In this document: one piece after another, positions 1 through 8,736 of the stretch
Layout of the letters: each line of letters opens with the position of its first letter
Position numbering within the stretch: position 1 is the stretch's first letter
Origin: Arthrobacter_H rhombi
GTDB lineage: Bacteria > Actinomycetota > Actinomycetes > Actinomycetales > Micrococcaceae
DNA: 64,000 nt
Direction: 5' to 3'
NCBI RefSeq assembly: GCF_039526245.1
Contig: NZ_BAAAIV010000009.1
Span: 66,743-130,742, forward strand
Notes under the pieces: generated by a model
What the model was told of the DNA's origin: nothing
The model's database searches: none
The model's input: only the letters and a program-made list of their open reading frames with translations
Made by a program: the position numbers and the translations under genes

Positions 1-165
1 ACGGGAACTTGGCCGAAAGGATTTGCTGCGGACTGCGAGTGGGCAGGGGCGGGTACGGCCGGGTCGTGCGACATGAGGGCTCCAAGGGAACGATGCGGGT
101 GATGGCGAATCCACTGATGCGCCACCACGAGACTAGCGCCGCAGGGGGACAGAATGGCTCCGGGG

Positions 166-945
166 TCAGAGCCGGCGCTGGGTGGCGACGGGGAAACTCC
201 GGCGGGCCAGCGCCACTTGGTCCGGGTCGATGTCCACGAGGAGCAGTTCCGGGCCGGTGCCGAGGCTCCCCACCACGGAGCCGAAGGGGTCGATGACAGA
301 GCTGTGCCCCACCGAAACCGGCGCCGCCTGGCAGCCCCCGATGGCAAAACTGCAGGTCTCGATGGCCCGGGCCGCCGTGAGCACCTCCCATTGGCGGGTC
401 TTGCCGGGTCCGGGGACCCAGGAAGCACAGACCAGCAGGACATCGGCTCCGGCATCGGCCAGGGCACGGGAGTGCTCGGGGAAGCGCAGGTCGTAGCAGG
501 TCTGCAGCCCGAAGCGCAGGCCGTCGAGCTCGAACACCACCGGGCTGGGAGTCGGAGCGGGCTGGATGTGATCCGATTCGGCATGGCCCTGGGCGTCGAA
601 GAGGTGGATCTTCCGGTAGGACGCGCGGAGCTCGCCGGTGTCGGTGAAGGCGACCAACGTGTTGAAGGCCCGGCCTGGCTGCGTGCCCGTTTCGATGACC
701 CCGGCGACCAGGGCCACCGCATGCGCGGCGGCGATCCGCCCCAGCTCGGTGCACACCCGCCCGTCCAGGGCCTCGGCAGCCTCGACGAAGGAGGCGTCGA
801 CCGCCTTCTTCTCATACGTCGCGTACTCCGGAAGGACCAGCAGCCGGGCCCCGTCCCGCGAGGCCCGCGCCGCGAGGGCCTCGATGGAGGCCAGGTTGGC
901 ATCGACGTCGTGCCCCGAGTCCATTTGGCCGACGGCAATGCGCAT
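166..945 (-). CDS. Carbon-nitrogen hydrolase (nitrilase superfamily), 259 aa
   Basis: Cytoplasmic amidase/omega-amidase-type enzyme that would hydrolyse a C-N bond of an amide, nitrile or carbamoyl substrate. The Glu-Lys-Cys catalytic triad of the superfamily is visible: Glu40 in LPEYATYEKK, Lys112 in SYRKIHLFD and Cys150 in LQTCYDLRFPE. Length is normal for the compact bacterial branch that includes omega-amidases. It is the last gene of a three-gene minus-strand set (nitrilase, permease, this gene), 39 bp after the permease, so it probably acts on the substrate the permease imports or on the product of the first nitrilase. The substrate cannot be read from the sequence. The family call is firm; the reaction is not. 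Confidence 0.9.
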   Translation of the reverse strand: MRIAVGQMDSGHDVDANLASIEALAARASRDGARLLVLPEYATYEKKAVDASFVEAAEALDGRVCTELGRIAAAHAVALVAGVIETGTQPGRAFNTLVAFTDTGELRASYRKIHLFDAQGHAESDHIQPAPTPSPVVFELDGLRFGLQTCYDLRFPEHSRALADAGADVLLVCASWVPGPGKTRQWEVLTAARAIETCSFAIGGCQAAPVSVGHSSVIDPFGSVVGSLGTGPELLLVDIDPDQVALARRSFPVATQRRL

Positions 946-984
946 CCTGGGTCCCTTCCTGGAGTCCTGCGGTGGTGTGGGTAT

Positions 985-2325
985 CTAGCCTGCCATGTCC
1001 TCGGAGGCCATCTCCGGTGGTGCCGTCCGGAATCCGTGGGTGATGAAGCCGAGCACCACGACGCCGACGACCAACCAGATCACGCCCAGGGTCAGCGCGT
1101 GGACGTCGAGCTGGGAGAGCAGGAAGGCGCAGATCACGGCGCCGATGGAGGGGATCACGACCCAGCTGAAGACATTCAGCCGGTACCCGGCCCGCTGGGC
1201 CCGCACATAGTGGAACACGACGGAGACGTTGACCAGGGTGAAGGCGGTGAAGGCGCCGAAGTTGATGAACGACGTCGAGGTGGCCACGTCCATGAAGATC
1301 GCGATCAACCCGACGGCACCGGCGATGACCAGGTTCACCACGGGGGTGTGGAAGCGGGCGTTGAGCCGGCCGAAGACCGCCTTGGGCAGGACCGAGTCGC
1401 GGCCCATCGCGTAGAGCAGGCGGGAGGCGCTGGCCTGGGCGGCGAGCCCCGAGGCGAACTGCGCCACGACCAGTCCTGCCAGGAACACCGCGCCGAAGAA
1501 GGTCCCGCCGATCTGCAGGGCGATGGAGCTGGCTGCGGAGGAGGAATCGTCGAAGACGCCGCCGGGATGGACCAGCTGGGTGGTGTAGGAGACGATCACG
1601 AAGATGCCGCCACCGATCAGGGCGATGAGCATGATGGCGCGCGGCATGTTCTTGCGCGGCTCGATGGTCTCCTCGGTCAGCGTGGTCACTGCGTCGAACC
1701 CCAGGAACGAGTAGGCGGCGATCGCTGCCCCCGCGGTGATGGTGCCGAAGCTGGACGTGGGGTTGGAAAACGGTCCGGCGCTGACCAGGCCGCCGGCCCC
1801 TGCGCCGGAGGCCACATGGGAGATCGACAGGGCGACGAAGAAGACGATGACCAGCAGCTGGAAGGCCATGAGAATGTAGTTGGCCTTGTCGGCGACCTGG
1901 ATGCCCAGGACGTTCAGTGCGGTGGTGATGGCGATGAACCCGATGATCCACACGGCCATGGGGATGCCCGGGAACTGGGCGTTGAGGTAGGAGCCGCCGA
2001 TCAGCCAGATCACCATGGGCAGGAACAGGTAGTCCAACAGGATCGCCCAGCCCACCAGGAACCCCGCGCGCGGGTCGATGGAGCGGCGCACATAGGTGTA
2101 GGCGGAACCGGCAACGGGGTGGGTGATGGCCATCCGCCCGTAGCTGTGGGCGGTGAACAGCATGGCGATCATCGCCACGAGATAGGCCGCGGAGGAGGCG
2201 CCGCCGGTTTCCTCGGCGATCACCCCGAAGATGCCCAACACGATCAGTGGCGTCAGGTAGGCCAACCCGAACAGGACCAGCGAGGGCAGCTTCAGGGTGC
2301 GGGTGAGGGCCGGTGCGTTGCTCAT
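985..2325 (-). CDS. APC-superfamily amino acid/amine permease, 446 aa
   Basis: Integral membrane secondary transporter with about 12 hydrophobic segments; the first carries the small-residue stretch LVLFGLAYLTPLIVLG and segment 2-3 the SAYTYVRR motif typical of APC permeases. The frame stays open upstream, but the start chosen at 2325 (MSNAPALTRTLKL) overlaps the stop of the upstream nitrilase by ATGA, the signature of translational coupling. It lies between two nitrilase-type hydrolases, so amide-containing or amine substrates are the likely cargo (inference). The divergent GntR/FCD regulator at 3301 is the likely controller. Confidence 0.9.
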   Translation of the reverse strand: MSNAPALTRTLKLPSLVLFGLAYLTPLIVLGIFGVIAEETGGASSAAYLVAMIAMLFTAHSYGRMAITHPVAGSAYTYVRRSIDPRAGFLVGWAILLDYLFLPMVIWLIGGSYLNAQFPGIPMAVWIIGFIAITTALNVLGIQVADKANYILMAFQLLVIVFFVALSISHVASGAGAGGLVSAGPFSNPTSSFGTITAGAAIAAYSFLGFDAVTTLTEETIEPRKNMPRAIMLIALIGGGIFVIVSYTTQLVHPGGVFDDSSSAASSIALQIGGTFFGAVFLAGLVVAQFASGLAAQASASRLLYAMGRDSVLPKAVFGRLNARFHTPVVNLVIAGAVGLIAIFMDVATSTSFINFGAFTAFTLVNVSVVFHYVRAQRAGYRLNVFSWVVIPSIGAVICAFLLSQLDVHALTLGVIWLVVGVVVLGFITHGFRTAPPEMASEDMAG

Positions 2326-3209
2326 GCGTTGCTCCTGGGGGTTCGGTGCGTCGGGGTCCAGCTGGCGGGGTTGATGCGCCCGTCGTAGACCGGAAGGTGG
2401 ATGGGCGCCTCGCCGGGCCGGAACTGCGACCACATGCGGTTCACCCCCGCCGTGCCGTTCGTGCGCACGCGGTCGATGGCGGTGAGGTCCAGCTCGACGA
2501 AGAGCAGCTCGGGGTCGGCGCCCGCCGCCTCGGCGAGCACCTCGCCCTCGGGACCCACGATGATGCTCTGGCCCCGGCCCACGGGCCCGGCGCAGTTCAC
2601 CGAGACCAGGAAGACCTGGTTCACGATGGCGTTGGCCCGCGCCAGCACCAGCTCCTGGGCGCGGTCCGCGGTGGTGGTCTTCACGACGTTGAGGATGACC
2701 TCGGCCCCCATCCAGGCCAGCTGGCGGGTGGTTTCGGGGTACCAGGCGTCGTAGCAGATGTTCAGGCCCACGGTGGTGTTCTCCAGCTCCGCGGTGGCGA
2801 ACTCCGCTCCCGGGTCGTAGGGCTCGTGGGGGCGCCACGGGAAGATCTTGCGGTACGTGCCGGCGATCCGGCCGTCGGGGGCGATGACCAGTTCGGTGTT
2901 GAACAGCTCGCCGGCCGGTCCGCGCTCGCAGACGCTGCCGGGAACCAGCCAGATGCCCAGGTCCCGGGCGATCTCCCGCAGGCCATGCACGCGCGGGCCG
3001 TCCAGCGGCTCGGCGGCGCCCTGCAGCGCCTCGGTGCGCTGCAGATCCGGGGATCCGTCCCCGAACAGATGCAGCTCGGGGAAGACCACCAGCCGCGCCG
3101 TGGGATGGGCGGCCAGGACCTCGGAGACCTCGGCCGCGAAGTCCGCGAGGGGTGTGCCGATCAGGCGGGGCGGCGCCTGGACGGCGACGAGGGGAAGTGT
3201 CGAGGGCAT
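2322..3209 (-). CDS. Nitrilase-superfamily hydrolase, 295 aa
   Basis: Second carbon-nitrogen hydrolase of the locus and first gene of the minus-strand operon. The triad is present: Glu45 in VFPELHLFG, Lys121 in TYRKIFPW and Cys152 in NICYDAWYPET. It is only distantly similar to the hydrolase at 166-945 and belongs to a branch with a longer loop after the Lys (FPWRPHEPYDPG). Cytoplasmic, no signal peptide. The 3' end overlaps the permease start by 4 bp. Its start is 91 bp from the divergent GntR gene, and the gap holds a TTGTGA/TCACAA inverted repeat. Substrate unknown; aliphatic amide or arylacetamide hydrolysis would fit the fold. Confidence 0.9.
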   Translation of the reverse strand: MPSTLPLVAVQAPPRLIGTPLADFAAEVSEVLAAHPTARLVVFPELHLFGDGSPDLQRTEALQGAAEPLDGPRVHGLREIARDLGIWLVPGSVCERGPAGELFNTELVIAPDGRIAGTYRKIFPWRPHEPYDPGAEFATAELENTTVGLNICYDAWYPETTRQLAWMGAEVILNVVKTTTADRAQELVLARANAIVNQVFLVSVNCAGPVGRGQSIIVGPEGEVLAEAAGADPELLFVELDLTAIDRVRTNGTAGVNRMWSQFRPGEAPIHLPVYDGRINPASWTPTHRTPRSNA

Positions 3210-3227
3210 GTGCGACTCCGAACGTTG

Positions 3228-3255
3228 TTGTGACTCGGAACATAATAGATCACAA
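3228..3255. promoter_or_regulatory. Inverted repeat TTGTGA-N16-TCACAA between nitrilase operon and gntR
   Basis: Six-base inverted arms at 3228-3233 and 3250-3255 sit in the 91-bp divergent gap. The enclosed DNA is the most AT-rich part of the gap. The location would let one dimeric regulator, most simply the GntR protein encoded at 3301, control both directions. The arms are short and the spacer long, so this is a candidate only. Confidence 0.35.
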
Positions 3256-3300
3256 TGAACGAATAGAAAACATGTCCGACGACGGACCTAGGGTAAGGGG

Positions 3301-4077
3301 ATGAGCGTGCCCGACGAAGTTCCCGCCGGCGGGGAGGACGCCTCGGCGCAAGCGGAAGGCGAGTCGCCCATCGGCGGCGCCGTACTGGCCGGCATCGAGA
3401 GGATCACCGCCATCGACGCCGTGCGTACGCGCATTGGGGTGGCCGTTTCGTTGGGGCTGCTCAAACCGGGGGAGCGCCTGCCGGATCAGCAGGAAGTCGC
3501 TGCCGGCCTCTCGGTTTCCACGATCACGGCCCGTCGGGCGATGACCAGCCTGGCCGACGAGGGCATCGTGGTGCGCCGGCGTGGCCGCCATGGTGGGACC
3601 TTCGTGGCCGACGAACCACCGGTTGAGGCCCTGCGGGCGCTCGCCGTGGGGTCCACCGACTTCGAGGCAGTGCACCAGCTCGTGGACCGGCGGGTGCTCT
3701 TCGAATGTTCGGTCACGCATTTCGCGGCGTTGGCCGCCACGGAGGGCCAGTTGGCCGAGCTCGATCAGCTGGCCGCGAAGATGGCGGCCTCCGCGACCTG
3801 GGCCGAATACCACCAGGCCGACGAGCATTTCCATCGATTGGTCGGCACGGCGGCCGGGATGAACGGCGCCACGGAGCAATATCATCGCACCCTGGCCGAG
3901 CTCTACGCCTACTTCATCCCGTATCCGATCCATGAACTGCATGCTGCCAACGCCGACCATGTCGAACTGGTGGCCGCCCTTCGTGACCGGGATGTGGTGC
4001 GGTCCGTGGAGATTTCCCGGCGCCATGTCGACGTCCTGCACCGCACCATGTTCATGGGGCTGCTCGAGGCGACCTGA
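3301..4077 (+). CDS. GntR-family regulator, FCD (FadR) subfamily, 258 aa
   Basis: DNA-binding regulator with an unusually long N-terminal tail of about 35 residues, then a GntR winged helix at roughly residues 40-105 (GLLKPGERLPDQQEVAAGL; STITARRAMTSL) and an all-helical FCD ligand domain to the end. The metal-ligand pattern of FCD domains is recognisable (HQADEHFHRLV, then NADHVELVAAL and a terminal RRHVDVLH). It is divergent from the nitrilase-permease-nitrilase operon, so it probably senses a substrate or product of that pathway and represses it. It converges on another FCD regulator gene, with 17 bp between the stops. Confidence 0.9.
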   Translation: MSVPDEVPAGGEDASAQAEGESPIGGAVLAGIERITAIDAVRTRIGVAVSLGLLKPGERLPDQQEVAAGLSVSTITARRAMTSLADEGIVVRRRGRHGGTFVADEPPVEALRALAVGSTDFEAVHQLVDRRVLFECSVTHFAALAATEGQLAELDQLAAKMAASATWAEYHQADEHFHRLVGTAAGMNGATEQYHRTLAELYAYFIPYPIHELHAANADHVELVAALRDRDVVRSVEISRRHVDVLHRTMFMGLLEAT

Positions 4078-4094
4078 TTCCGCCCCGTATCCCT

Positions 4095-4769
4095 TCAGGA
4101 CGCCGGGGTGGAGGCCTTTCCCGTGCGCGGTGAGGGGGCGAGGCTGCCGTAGGCGAATTCGACGAGATAGTCATTCAGGGCGGTGGAAGCGGTGGTAGCG
4201 CCCGTCTCGTCGGCCGCGAGAATCGCCTGGAGGATCCTTTGGTGGAGTCGTGCTCCCACGTGGATGTGGTGTTCCGGGTCCCGCATGTGTGCGATCCAGA
4301 ATCTTCGGGACAATGCCTGGGCCGGGGCCAATGCCTCGGAGACATAGTCGTTGTCGGCGGCTGCGGTGATCAGGTGGTGCGTTGTGCTCACGGTCTCGAG
4401 GTAGGACACCAATGTGAAGGTCTCCTCCTTCAAGCGGCGCACCATGGCCGTCATGTGCTCCCGATCATCTGCCCCGGCCCGCTGGCAGGCCAGGGTGACC
4501 GCGAGGACCTCCAGGGCGCGGCGCATTTCCAGCAGCCGCAGCTGGGACTCCACGGAGGTGGCGGGGATGAGCACCCCCTTGTTCGGGTGGATCTGCACCA
4601 TCCGTTCACGTGCCAGGCGCTGCAGGGCCTCGCGGATCGGGGTGCGGCCATACCCGGTCATTTCGGTCAGGCGTGACTCGGAGACCAGCGACGCCGGGGC
4701 AATCTCCTGGAAAACGATCATCCGTTCCAACTCCGCGTACGCGCTTTCGGCCTTCCCCATGGCTGGCAT
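4095..4769 (-). CDS. GntR-family regulator, FCD subfamily, 224 aa
   Basis: Second FCD-type regulator. The frame is open further upstream, but the start at 4769 (MPAMGKAESAY) has GGAGG six bases before it. The winged helix (residues about 10-70, VSESRLTEMTGYGRTPIREAL) is followed by an FCD domain with paired histidines (STTHHLI; HIHVGARLHQRIL). It is divergent from the NCS1 permease gene at 4941; the 171-bp gap holds a perfect 14-bp palindrome, so it most likely controls the permease/flavin-reductase operon and its own synthesis. Confidence 0.9.
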   Translation of the reverse strand: MPAMGKAESAYAELERMIVFQEIAPASLVSESRLTEMTGYGRTPIREALQRLARERMVQIHPNKGVLIPATSVESQLRLLEMRRALEVLAVTLACQRAGADDREHMTAMVRRLKEETFTLVSYLETVSTTHHLITAAADNDYVSEALAPAQALSRRFWIAHMRDPEHHIHVGARLHQRILQAILAADETGATTASTALNDYLVEFAYGSLAPSPRTGKASTPAS

Positions 4770-4874
4770 CTCCGACCTCCCGTGACTGTTCCCCAATGTG
4801 ACGGGGGAGTGGAACCCCCCTGGCACCAACGTAGGTGACAACCCATTGACTTCTTGTGATCTTACCCATATGTT

Positions 4875-4888
4875 ACCGATATATCGGT
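4875..4888. promoter_or_regulatory. Perfect 14-bp palindrome ACCGATATATCGGT, candidate GntR operator
   Basis: The palindrome lies in the gap between the divergent GntR gene (start 4769) and the NCS1 permease gene (start 4941), 52 bp before the permease start codon. A dyad of this size is what a GntR dimer would bind, and no other strong dyad was noticed in the gap. The regulator assignment is inferred from position. Confidence 0.5.
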
Positions 4889-4940
4889 TGCACATCGCTT
4901 TCCTGACGGGCAGCCCGACCCCTTGATACGGAGGCTTCCC

Positions 4941-6347
4941 TTGAACACCCCACCCCGGATAGAGAAACGCACCATAGATTTCATCCCGGACGCCGAGCGG
5001 CACGGCTCACCCCGGAGCCTGTTCTTCGTCTGGTTCGCCGCGAACACCTCCATCACGGCGGTGGTGACCGGTTCGCTGTTCGTCGTCTTGGGGAACTCCG
5101 CCCTGTGGGCCATCCCGGCCGCGGTGATCGGCAATATCCTGGGCGGGTTCGTCACGTCGCTGCACTCGGCCCAAGGGCCGGTTCTCGGTGTTCCCCAGAT
5201 GATCCAAAGCCGGGCGCAGTTCGGCTACTACGGAGCGATCCTGCCGCTGATCCTGTCCCTGATCATCTACCTCGGCTTCTATGCCACCGGACTGGTACTC
5301 GGAGGCCAGGCCATCGGGGATCTTCTCCACATCCCCACCCAGGCGGGCGCCATCATCTTCGCGGCGCTCTCGACGCTGCTCGCCATCGTCGGCTACCGGT
5401 ACATCCACAAGTTCTCCAAGGTGGCCACCGCGTTGAGCGCACTGGTCTTCGTCGTGCTGTTCATCCGCATCCTGGCCGGTCCCGGCGCCGGGATGTTGAC
5501 GCAGGATGCCGGCTTCGCCATGGCTCCCTTCGTGCTGGGGATATCCCTGGCCGCATCCTGGCAGTTGACGTTTGGTCCCTACATTGCCGACTACTCCAGG
5601 TACCTGCCCCGCAACACCTCCAAGAAGGCCACCATGGGCTGGACCTTTGCCGGAAGCGTCATCGGCGGCTCCCTGGCCATGACGCTGGGCGCCCTCGGCG
5701 CCACGCTGGGCGGGGACAGCTTCAGCGCCAACCAGGTGGGATACCTTGCCGACCTGGGCGGAAAATTCGCCTGGCTGGTCCTCCTGGCCGTGATCTGCGG
5801 CAAGCTCACCGGCAACACGCTGAGCACCTATGGCGGATTCATGTCACTGGCGACCATCGTCACCGCGATCACCCGCACCGAACTGGTGGGACGAGTGGGG
5901 CGGACCATCTACATCCTGCTCATTTCGGCGGCGGCCCTGGGCCTGGCCCTGGCGGCGACCAACAACTTCGTCTCCACCTTCACGAACTTCCTGTTGTTCC
6001 TGCTCTACTTCATGACGCCGTGGTCGGCCATCAACCTCGTCGACTTCTACTGGGTCCGCAAGGAGCGCTACAACGTCGAGGCCCTCTTCCAGCCCGATGG
6101 CGAATACGGCAAGGCCAACATCGTGGCCATCGGCGCCTACATCGCCGGCGTCCTGGTCCAGATCCCCTTCATGAACAGCTCGCTATACGTTGGCCCGATC
6201 GCCGACTGGCTCGGCGGGGCAGAAATTGCCTGGCTGATCGGCCTGGTCGTCTCCGGCGCCGGCTACTACGTCTTCTCACCGGCACGGAAGGCCCTTCGGC
6301 AGTACCCCGGCGCCCACGACACCGACCTGATGAACCCCACCCGCTAA
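4941..6347 (+). CDS. NCS1-family permease (purine/cytosine/allantoin-type), 468 aa
   Basis: Membrane symporter of the nucleobase:cation symporter-1 family, about 12 transmembrane segments. N-terminal GSPRSLFFVWFAANTS and the later FGPYIADYSRYLPRNTS are hallmark NCS1 motifs (the latter as in CodB-like proteins). The frame opens with a TTG at 4923, but a TTG at 4941 (MNTPPRIEKRTI) has GGAGG at 4930-4934, six bases away, and is preferred. Followed after 29 bp by a flavin-reductase-like gene, so the pair is probably one operon under the divergent GntR regulator. The cargo could be a pyrimidine, hydantoin or related heterocycle; it cannot be fixed from sequence. Confidence 0.9.
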   Translation: MNTPPRIEKRTIDFIPDAERHGSPRSLFFVWFAANTSITAVVTGSLFVVLGNSALWAIPAAVIGNILGGFVTSLHSAQGPVLGVPQMIQSRAQFGYYGAILPLILSLIIYLGFYATGLVLGGQAIGDLLHIPTQAGAIIFAALSTLLAIVGYRYIHKFSKVATALSALVFVVLFIRILAGPGAGMLTQDAGFAMAPFVLGISLAASWQLTFGPYIADYSRYLPRNTSKKATMGWTFAGSVIGGSLAMTLGALGATLGGDSFSANQVGYLADLGGKFAWLVLLAVICGKLTGNTLSTYGGFMSLATIVTAITRTELVGRVGRTIYILLISAAALGLALAATNNFVSTFTNFLLFLLYFMTPWSAINLVDFYWVRKERYNVEALFQPDGEYGKANIVAIGAYIAGVLVQIPFMNSSLYVGPIADWLGGAEIAWLIGLVVSGAGYYVFSPARKALRQYPGAHDTDLMNPTR

Positions 6348-6376
6348 GCACCTCACCGATCCCGATAAGGAACCTC

Positions 6377-7033
6377 ATGAAATACGATCCGCGTACCGAA
6401 AAAAGCCCGCTGCCCTTCGCCCCGTTCAAGGCGCTCACCGTTCCCCGACCCATCGGCTGGTTGTCCAGCACCAGCGTGGACGGCGTCGACAACATCGCCC
6501 CCTACAGCCAGTGGCAGAACCTGACCTTCGATCCGCCCATGGTGATGTTCGCGGCCAACCAGTATCCAGACGGTCGACGCAAGGACACCGTCATCAACGC
6601 CGAGGAAACCGGCTGGTTTGTCTGGAACATGGCCACGTGGGACCTCCGTGAGGCGGTCAACACCAGTGCGATGGCACTGCCCCGCGGGGAAAGCGAATTC
6701 GACCGGTTGAACATCACCCGGCGCAGCGCCGAATTGTCCGCGGCGCCCATGGTGGCCGAGAGCCCCTTCCACTACGAATGCAAGTACCTCTCGACCCACC
6801 GGCTGCCCGGCAACTCCAAGGTCGGGAGCATCGACGTCGTCTACGCAACCGTCGAGCGGATCCACCTCGACGAGTCGGCGCTGACCCCCGACGGACGGAT
6901 CGACATCCCCAAGGTCAAGCCCATTGCCCGCATGGGCTACTACGACTACACGGTCGTCACGGACACCTTCGAGATGCGCGTTCCGCAGTCGGATGCCGAT
7001 GAAATGGCGGGCCTGGCGGGCCAGCCCGCCTGA
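6377..7033 (+). CDS. Flavin reductase-like FMN-binding domain protein, 218 aa
   Basis: Split-barrel flavoprotein of the flavin-reductase family. N-terminal FKALTVPRPIGWLSS is the classic start of the domain, and APYSQWQNLTFDPPMVMFA the flavin-binding region. Such proteins supply reduced FMN to a monooxygenase or act as oxidoreductases themselves. No monooxygenase gene is adjacent, so its partner is either elsewhere or it acts alone. It follows the NCS1 permease by 29 bp. Start chosen at ATG 6377, with a weak AAGGA about 5 bp upstream. Confidence 0.85.
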   Translation: MKYDPRTEKSPLPFAPFKALTVPRPIGWLSSTSVDGVDNIAPYSQWQNLTFDPPMVMFAANQYPDGRRKDTVINAEETGWFVWNMATWDLREAVNTSAMALPRGESEFDRLNITRRSAELSAAPMVAESPFHYECKYLSTHRLPGNSKVGSIDVVYATVERIHLDESALTPDGRIDIPKVKPIARMGYYDYTVVTDTFEMRVPQSDADEMAGLAGQPA

Positions 7034-7136
7034 TCCAGGGGGCATGGAGTGCCCTCCGTCCCGCGGTCGGCGCGTGGCTCTTCCCCGTGCCGACCGCCCG
7101 CCGGTAGTGTCGGGGGAACCGAACGGGAGGCAGTCC

Positions 7137-7730
7137 ATGCGCGAACTGGTCTACTACATCGCCGTATCCATTGACGGCTACATCGCCGGGCCGGGCGACG
7201 AGATCGACTTCTATCCCAGCTCGGACGAGTACATGGCCCATATGCTCGCCGAGTACCCGGATACGATCCCGTCCCACATCCGCTCCCAGGTGGGCCTGGC
7301 GGACGCGCCGTTGAAGACGTTCGACACGGTGGTGATGGGGCGGCGCACCTATGAACCGGCGATCGCCGAAGGCATCACCAGTCCCTACTCCCACCTGCGC
7401 CAGGTCGTCGTCTCGCGCAGCATTCAGCAGCTGGATCCCGCGGTGGCCGTGGTGTCACAGGACCCCGTGCGGGCGATCCGGTCGCTGAAGTCCGAGGACT
7501 CCCCACTGGACATCTACCTGGCCGGCGGCGGGGAACTTGCCGGTGTGCTGTTGCCGGAGATCGACAGGATCATCGTCAAGCAATATCCGGTGGTCGCCGG
7601 TGCCGGCCGATCGGCCTTCTCCGGGGCATTTGCGCCGACGCTCTTCGAGCTCGAGGACCTCAGGAGGTTCGACGGCGGCAACGCGATCATGACCTATACC
7701 CGCCGCCCGGCCGAGAAGGGGCAAGCATGA
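7137..7730 (+). CDS. Dihydrofolate reductase/RibD C-terminal-like reductase, 197 aa
   Basis: Small cytoplasmic NADPH-dependent reductase fold: opens with MRELVYYIAVSIDGYIAGPGDE, and has VVMGRRTYE and the dinucleotide-binding IYLAGGGELAGVLL motif of the family. GGGAGG precedes the ATG at 7137 by six bases. The gap from the upstream gene (about 100 bp) contains a 7-bp stem, GGTCGGC...GCCGACC, so it may be transcribed separately. It overlaps the following alcohol dehydrogenase by ATGA, so the two are co-translated. Family members rarely have known substrates. Confidence 0.88.
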   Translation: MRELVYYIAVSIDGYIAGPGDEIDFYPSSDEYMAHMLAEYPDTIPSHIRSQVGLADAPLKTFDTVVMGRRTYEPAIAEGITSPYSHLRQVVVSRSIQQLDPAVAVVSQDPVRAIRSLKSEDSPLDIYLAGGGELAGVLLPEIDRIIVKQYPVVAGAGRSAFSGAFAPTLFELEDLRRFDGGNAIMTYTRRPAEKGQA

Positions 7731-8731
7731 AGAACCCCAGTGCCGTCCTGCGCGGCATCCGCGAGGTCGCCATCGAGGACCGGCCCGTCCCGGTGCCCGC
7801 GTCCCACGAAGTCCTGGTCGCCGTCAGGGCCACGGGCATCTGCGGTTCGGACGTGCACTACTACGAGCACGGGAGGATCGGCGATTTCGTCCTGGAGGCG
7901 CCGATGGTCATCGGCCACGAATCGGCGGGCGTCATCACGGCGGTGGGCAGCGACGTCGATGCCGGGCGCGTCGGCGAGACGGTCGCGCTCGAACCGGGGG
8001 TCCCATGTCGACGCTGTGAGCAGTGCCGGGCCGGGCGTTACAACCTGTGTCCCGACGTCGTCTTCTTTGCCACCCCGCCCGTGGATGGGTCGATCGCCGG
8101 GTTCGTGGTGATCGACGCCGACTTCGCGCACCGGGCCCCCGACGGGTTGGCCTTCGAGCAGGCAGCCATGGCCGAACCGGTCTCCGTGGGCGTCTGGGCC
8201 GCGCGCAAGGCGGGCATCACTGCCGGGGATCGGGTGCTGGTGACAGGGGCCGGTCCCATCGGGCTCTTCGCGGCACAGGTGGCGCGGGCGCAGGGCGCCG
8301 CCGAGGTCACGATCACCGACCTGAGTGGGTACCGGCTGAAGGTGGCCCGGGAGCTGGGTTTCCAGACGGCGTCGGCCGATAGCGATCTGCCTGGTGGCCA
8401 CACCGTTTTGCTGGAATGTTCGGGCGCCGGCCCGGCAGTGGAGTCGGGCCTGCGGGCGCTGGCTCCCGCCGGGCGGGCCGTGCTGGTGGGCATGGGAGCT
8501 GACCAGGTCTCGATCAGCGTCCCCCTCGTGCAGGGGCGCGAGCTCTCCATCACGGGGGTCTTCCGCTACGCCAACACCTACCCCACGGCGCTGGCGCTGA
8601 TTGCCTCGGGTGCCGTGGCCACGGATCCGCTGATCACCCATCGGTTCACCCTGGAGCAGACGGAGTCGGCCCTGACCCTGGCACGCCGCGCACCAGAATC
8701 CCTGAAGGCAGTCGTCCTGCACGGCGGCTAG
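7727..8731 (+). CDS. Zinc-dependent medium-chain alcohol/polyol dehydrogenase, 334 aa
   Basis: Sorbitol/xylitol-dehydrogenase-like MDR enzyme that would oxidise a secondary alcohol with NAD(P). Catalytic zinc region: Cys39 in TGICGSDVHYYEHG, His64-Glu65 in GHESAG. Structural zinc cysteines 94, 97, 100 and 108 are intact (PCRRCEQCRAGRYNLC). Rossmann motif VTGAGPIGLFAAQ at about 170-182. Translationally coupled to the reductase upstream. The gene ends 5 bp before the assembly gap at 8737, so its downstream partner may be lost in the gap. Confidence 0.92.
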   Translation: MKNPSAVLRGIREVAIEDRPVPVPASHEVLVAVRATGICGSDVHYYEHGRIGDFVLEAPMVIGHESAGVITAVGSDVDAGRVGETVALEPGVPCRRCEQCRAGRYNLCPDVVFFATPPVDGSIAGFVVIDADFAHRAPDGLAFEQAAMAEPVSVGVWAARKAGITAGDRVLVTGAGPIGLFAAQVARAQGAAEVTITDLSGYRLKVARELGFQTASADSDLPGGHTVLLECSGAGPAVESGLRALAPAGRAVLVGMGADQVSISVPLVQGRELSITGVFRYANTYPTALALIASGAVATDPLITHRFTLEQTESALTLARRAPESLKAVVLHGG

Positions 8732-8736
8732 CCCGA

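Noticed and set aside
154..2388. A 744-codon plus-strand open frame
   Set aside because: It is antisense to the nitrilase and permease genes, rich in Gly/Asp/Gln/Pro as expected of a shadow frame in GC-rich DNA, and has no family resemblance or ribosome site.
985..3243. Treating the 752-codon minus-strand frame as one permease gene
   Set aside because: The first 300 codons are out-of-frame shadow of the nitrilase gene; the permease begins at 2325 with an ATGA overlap.
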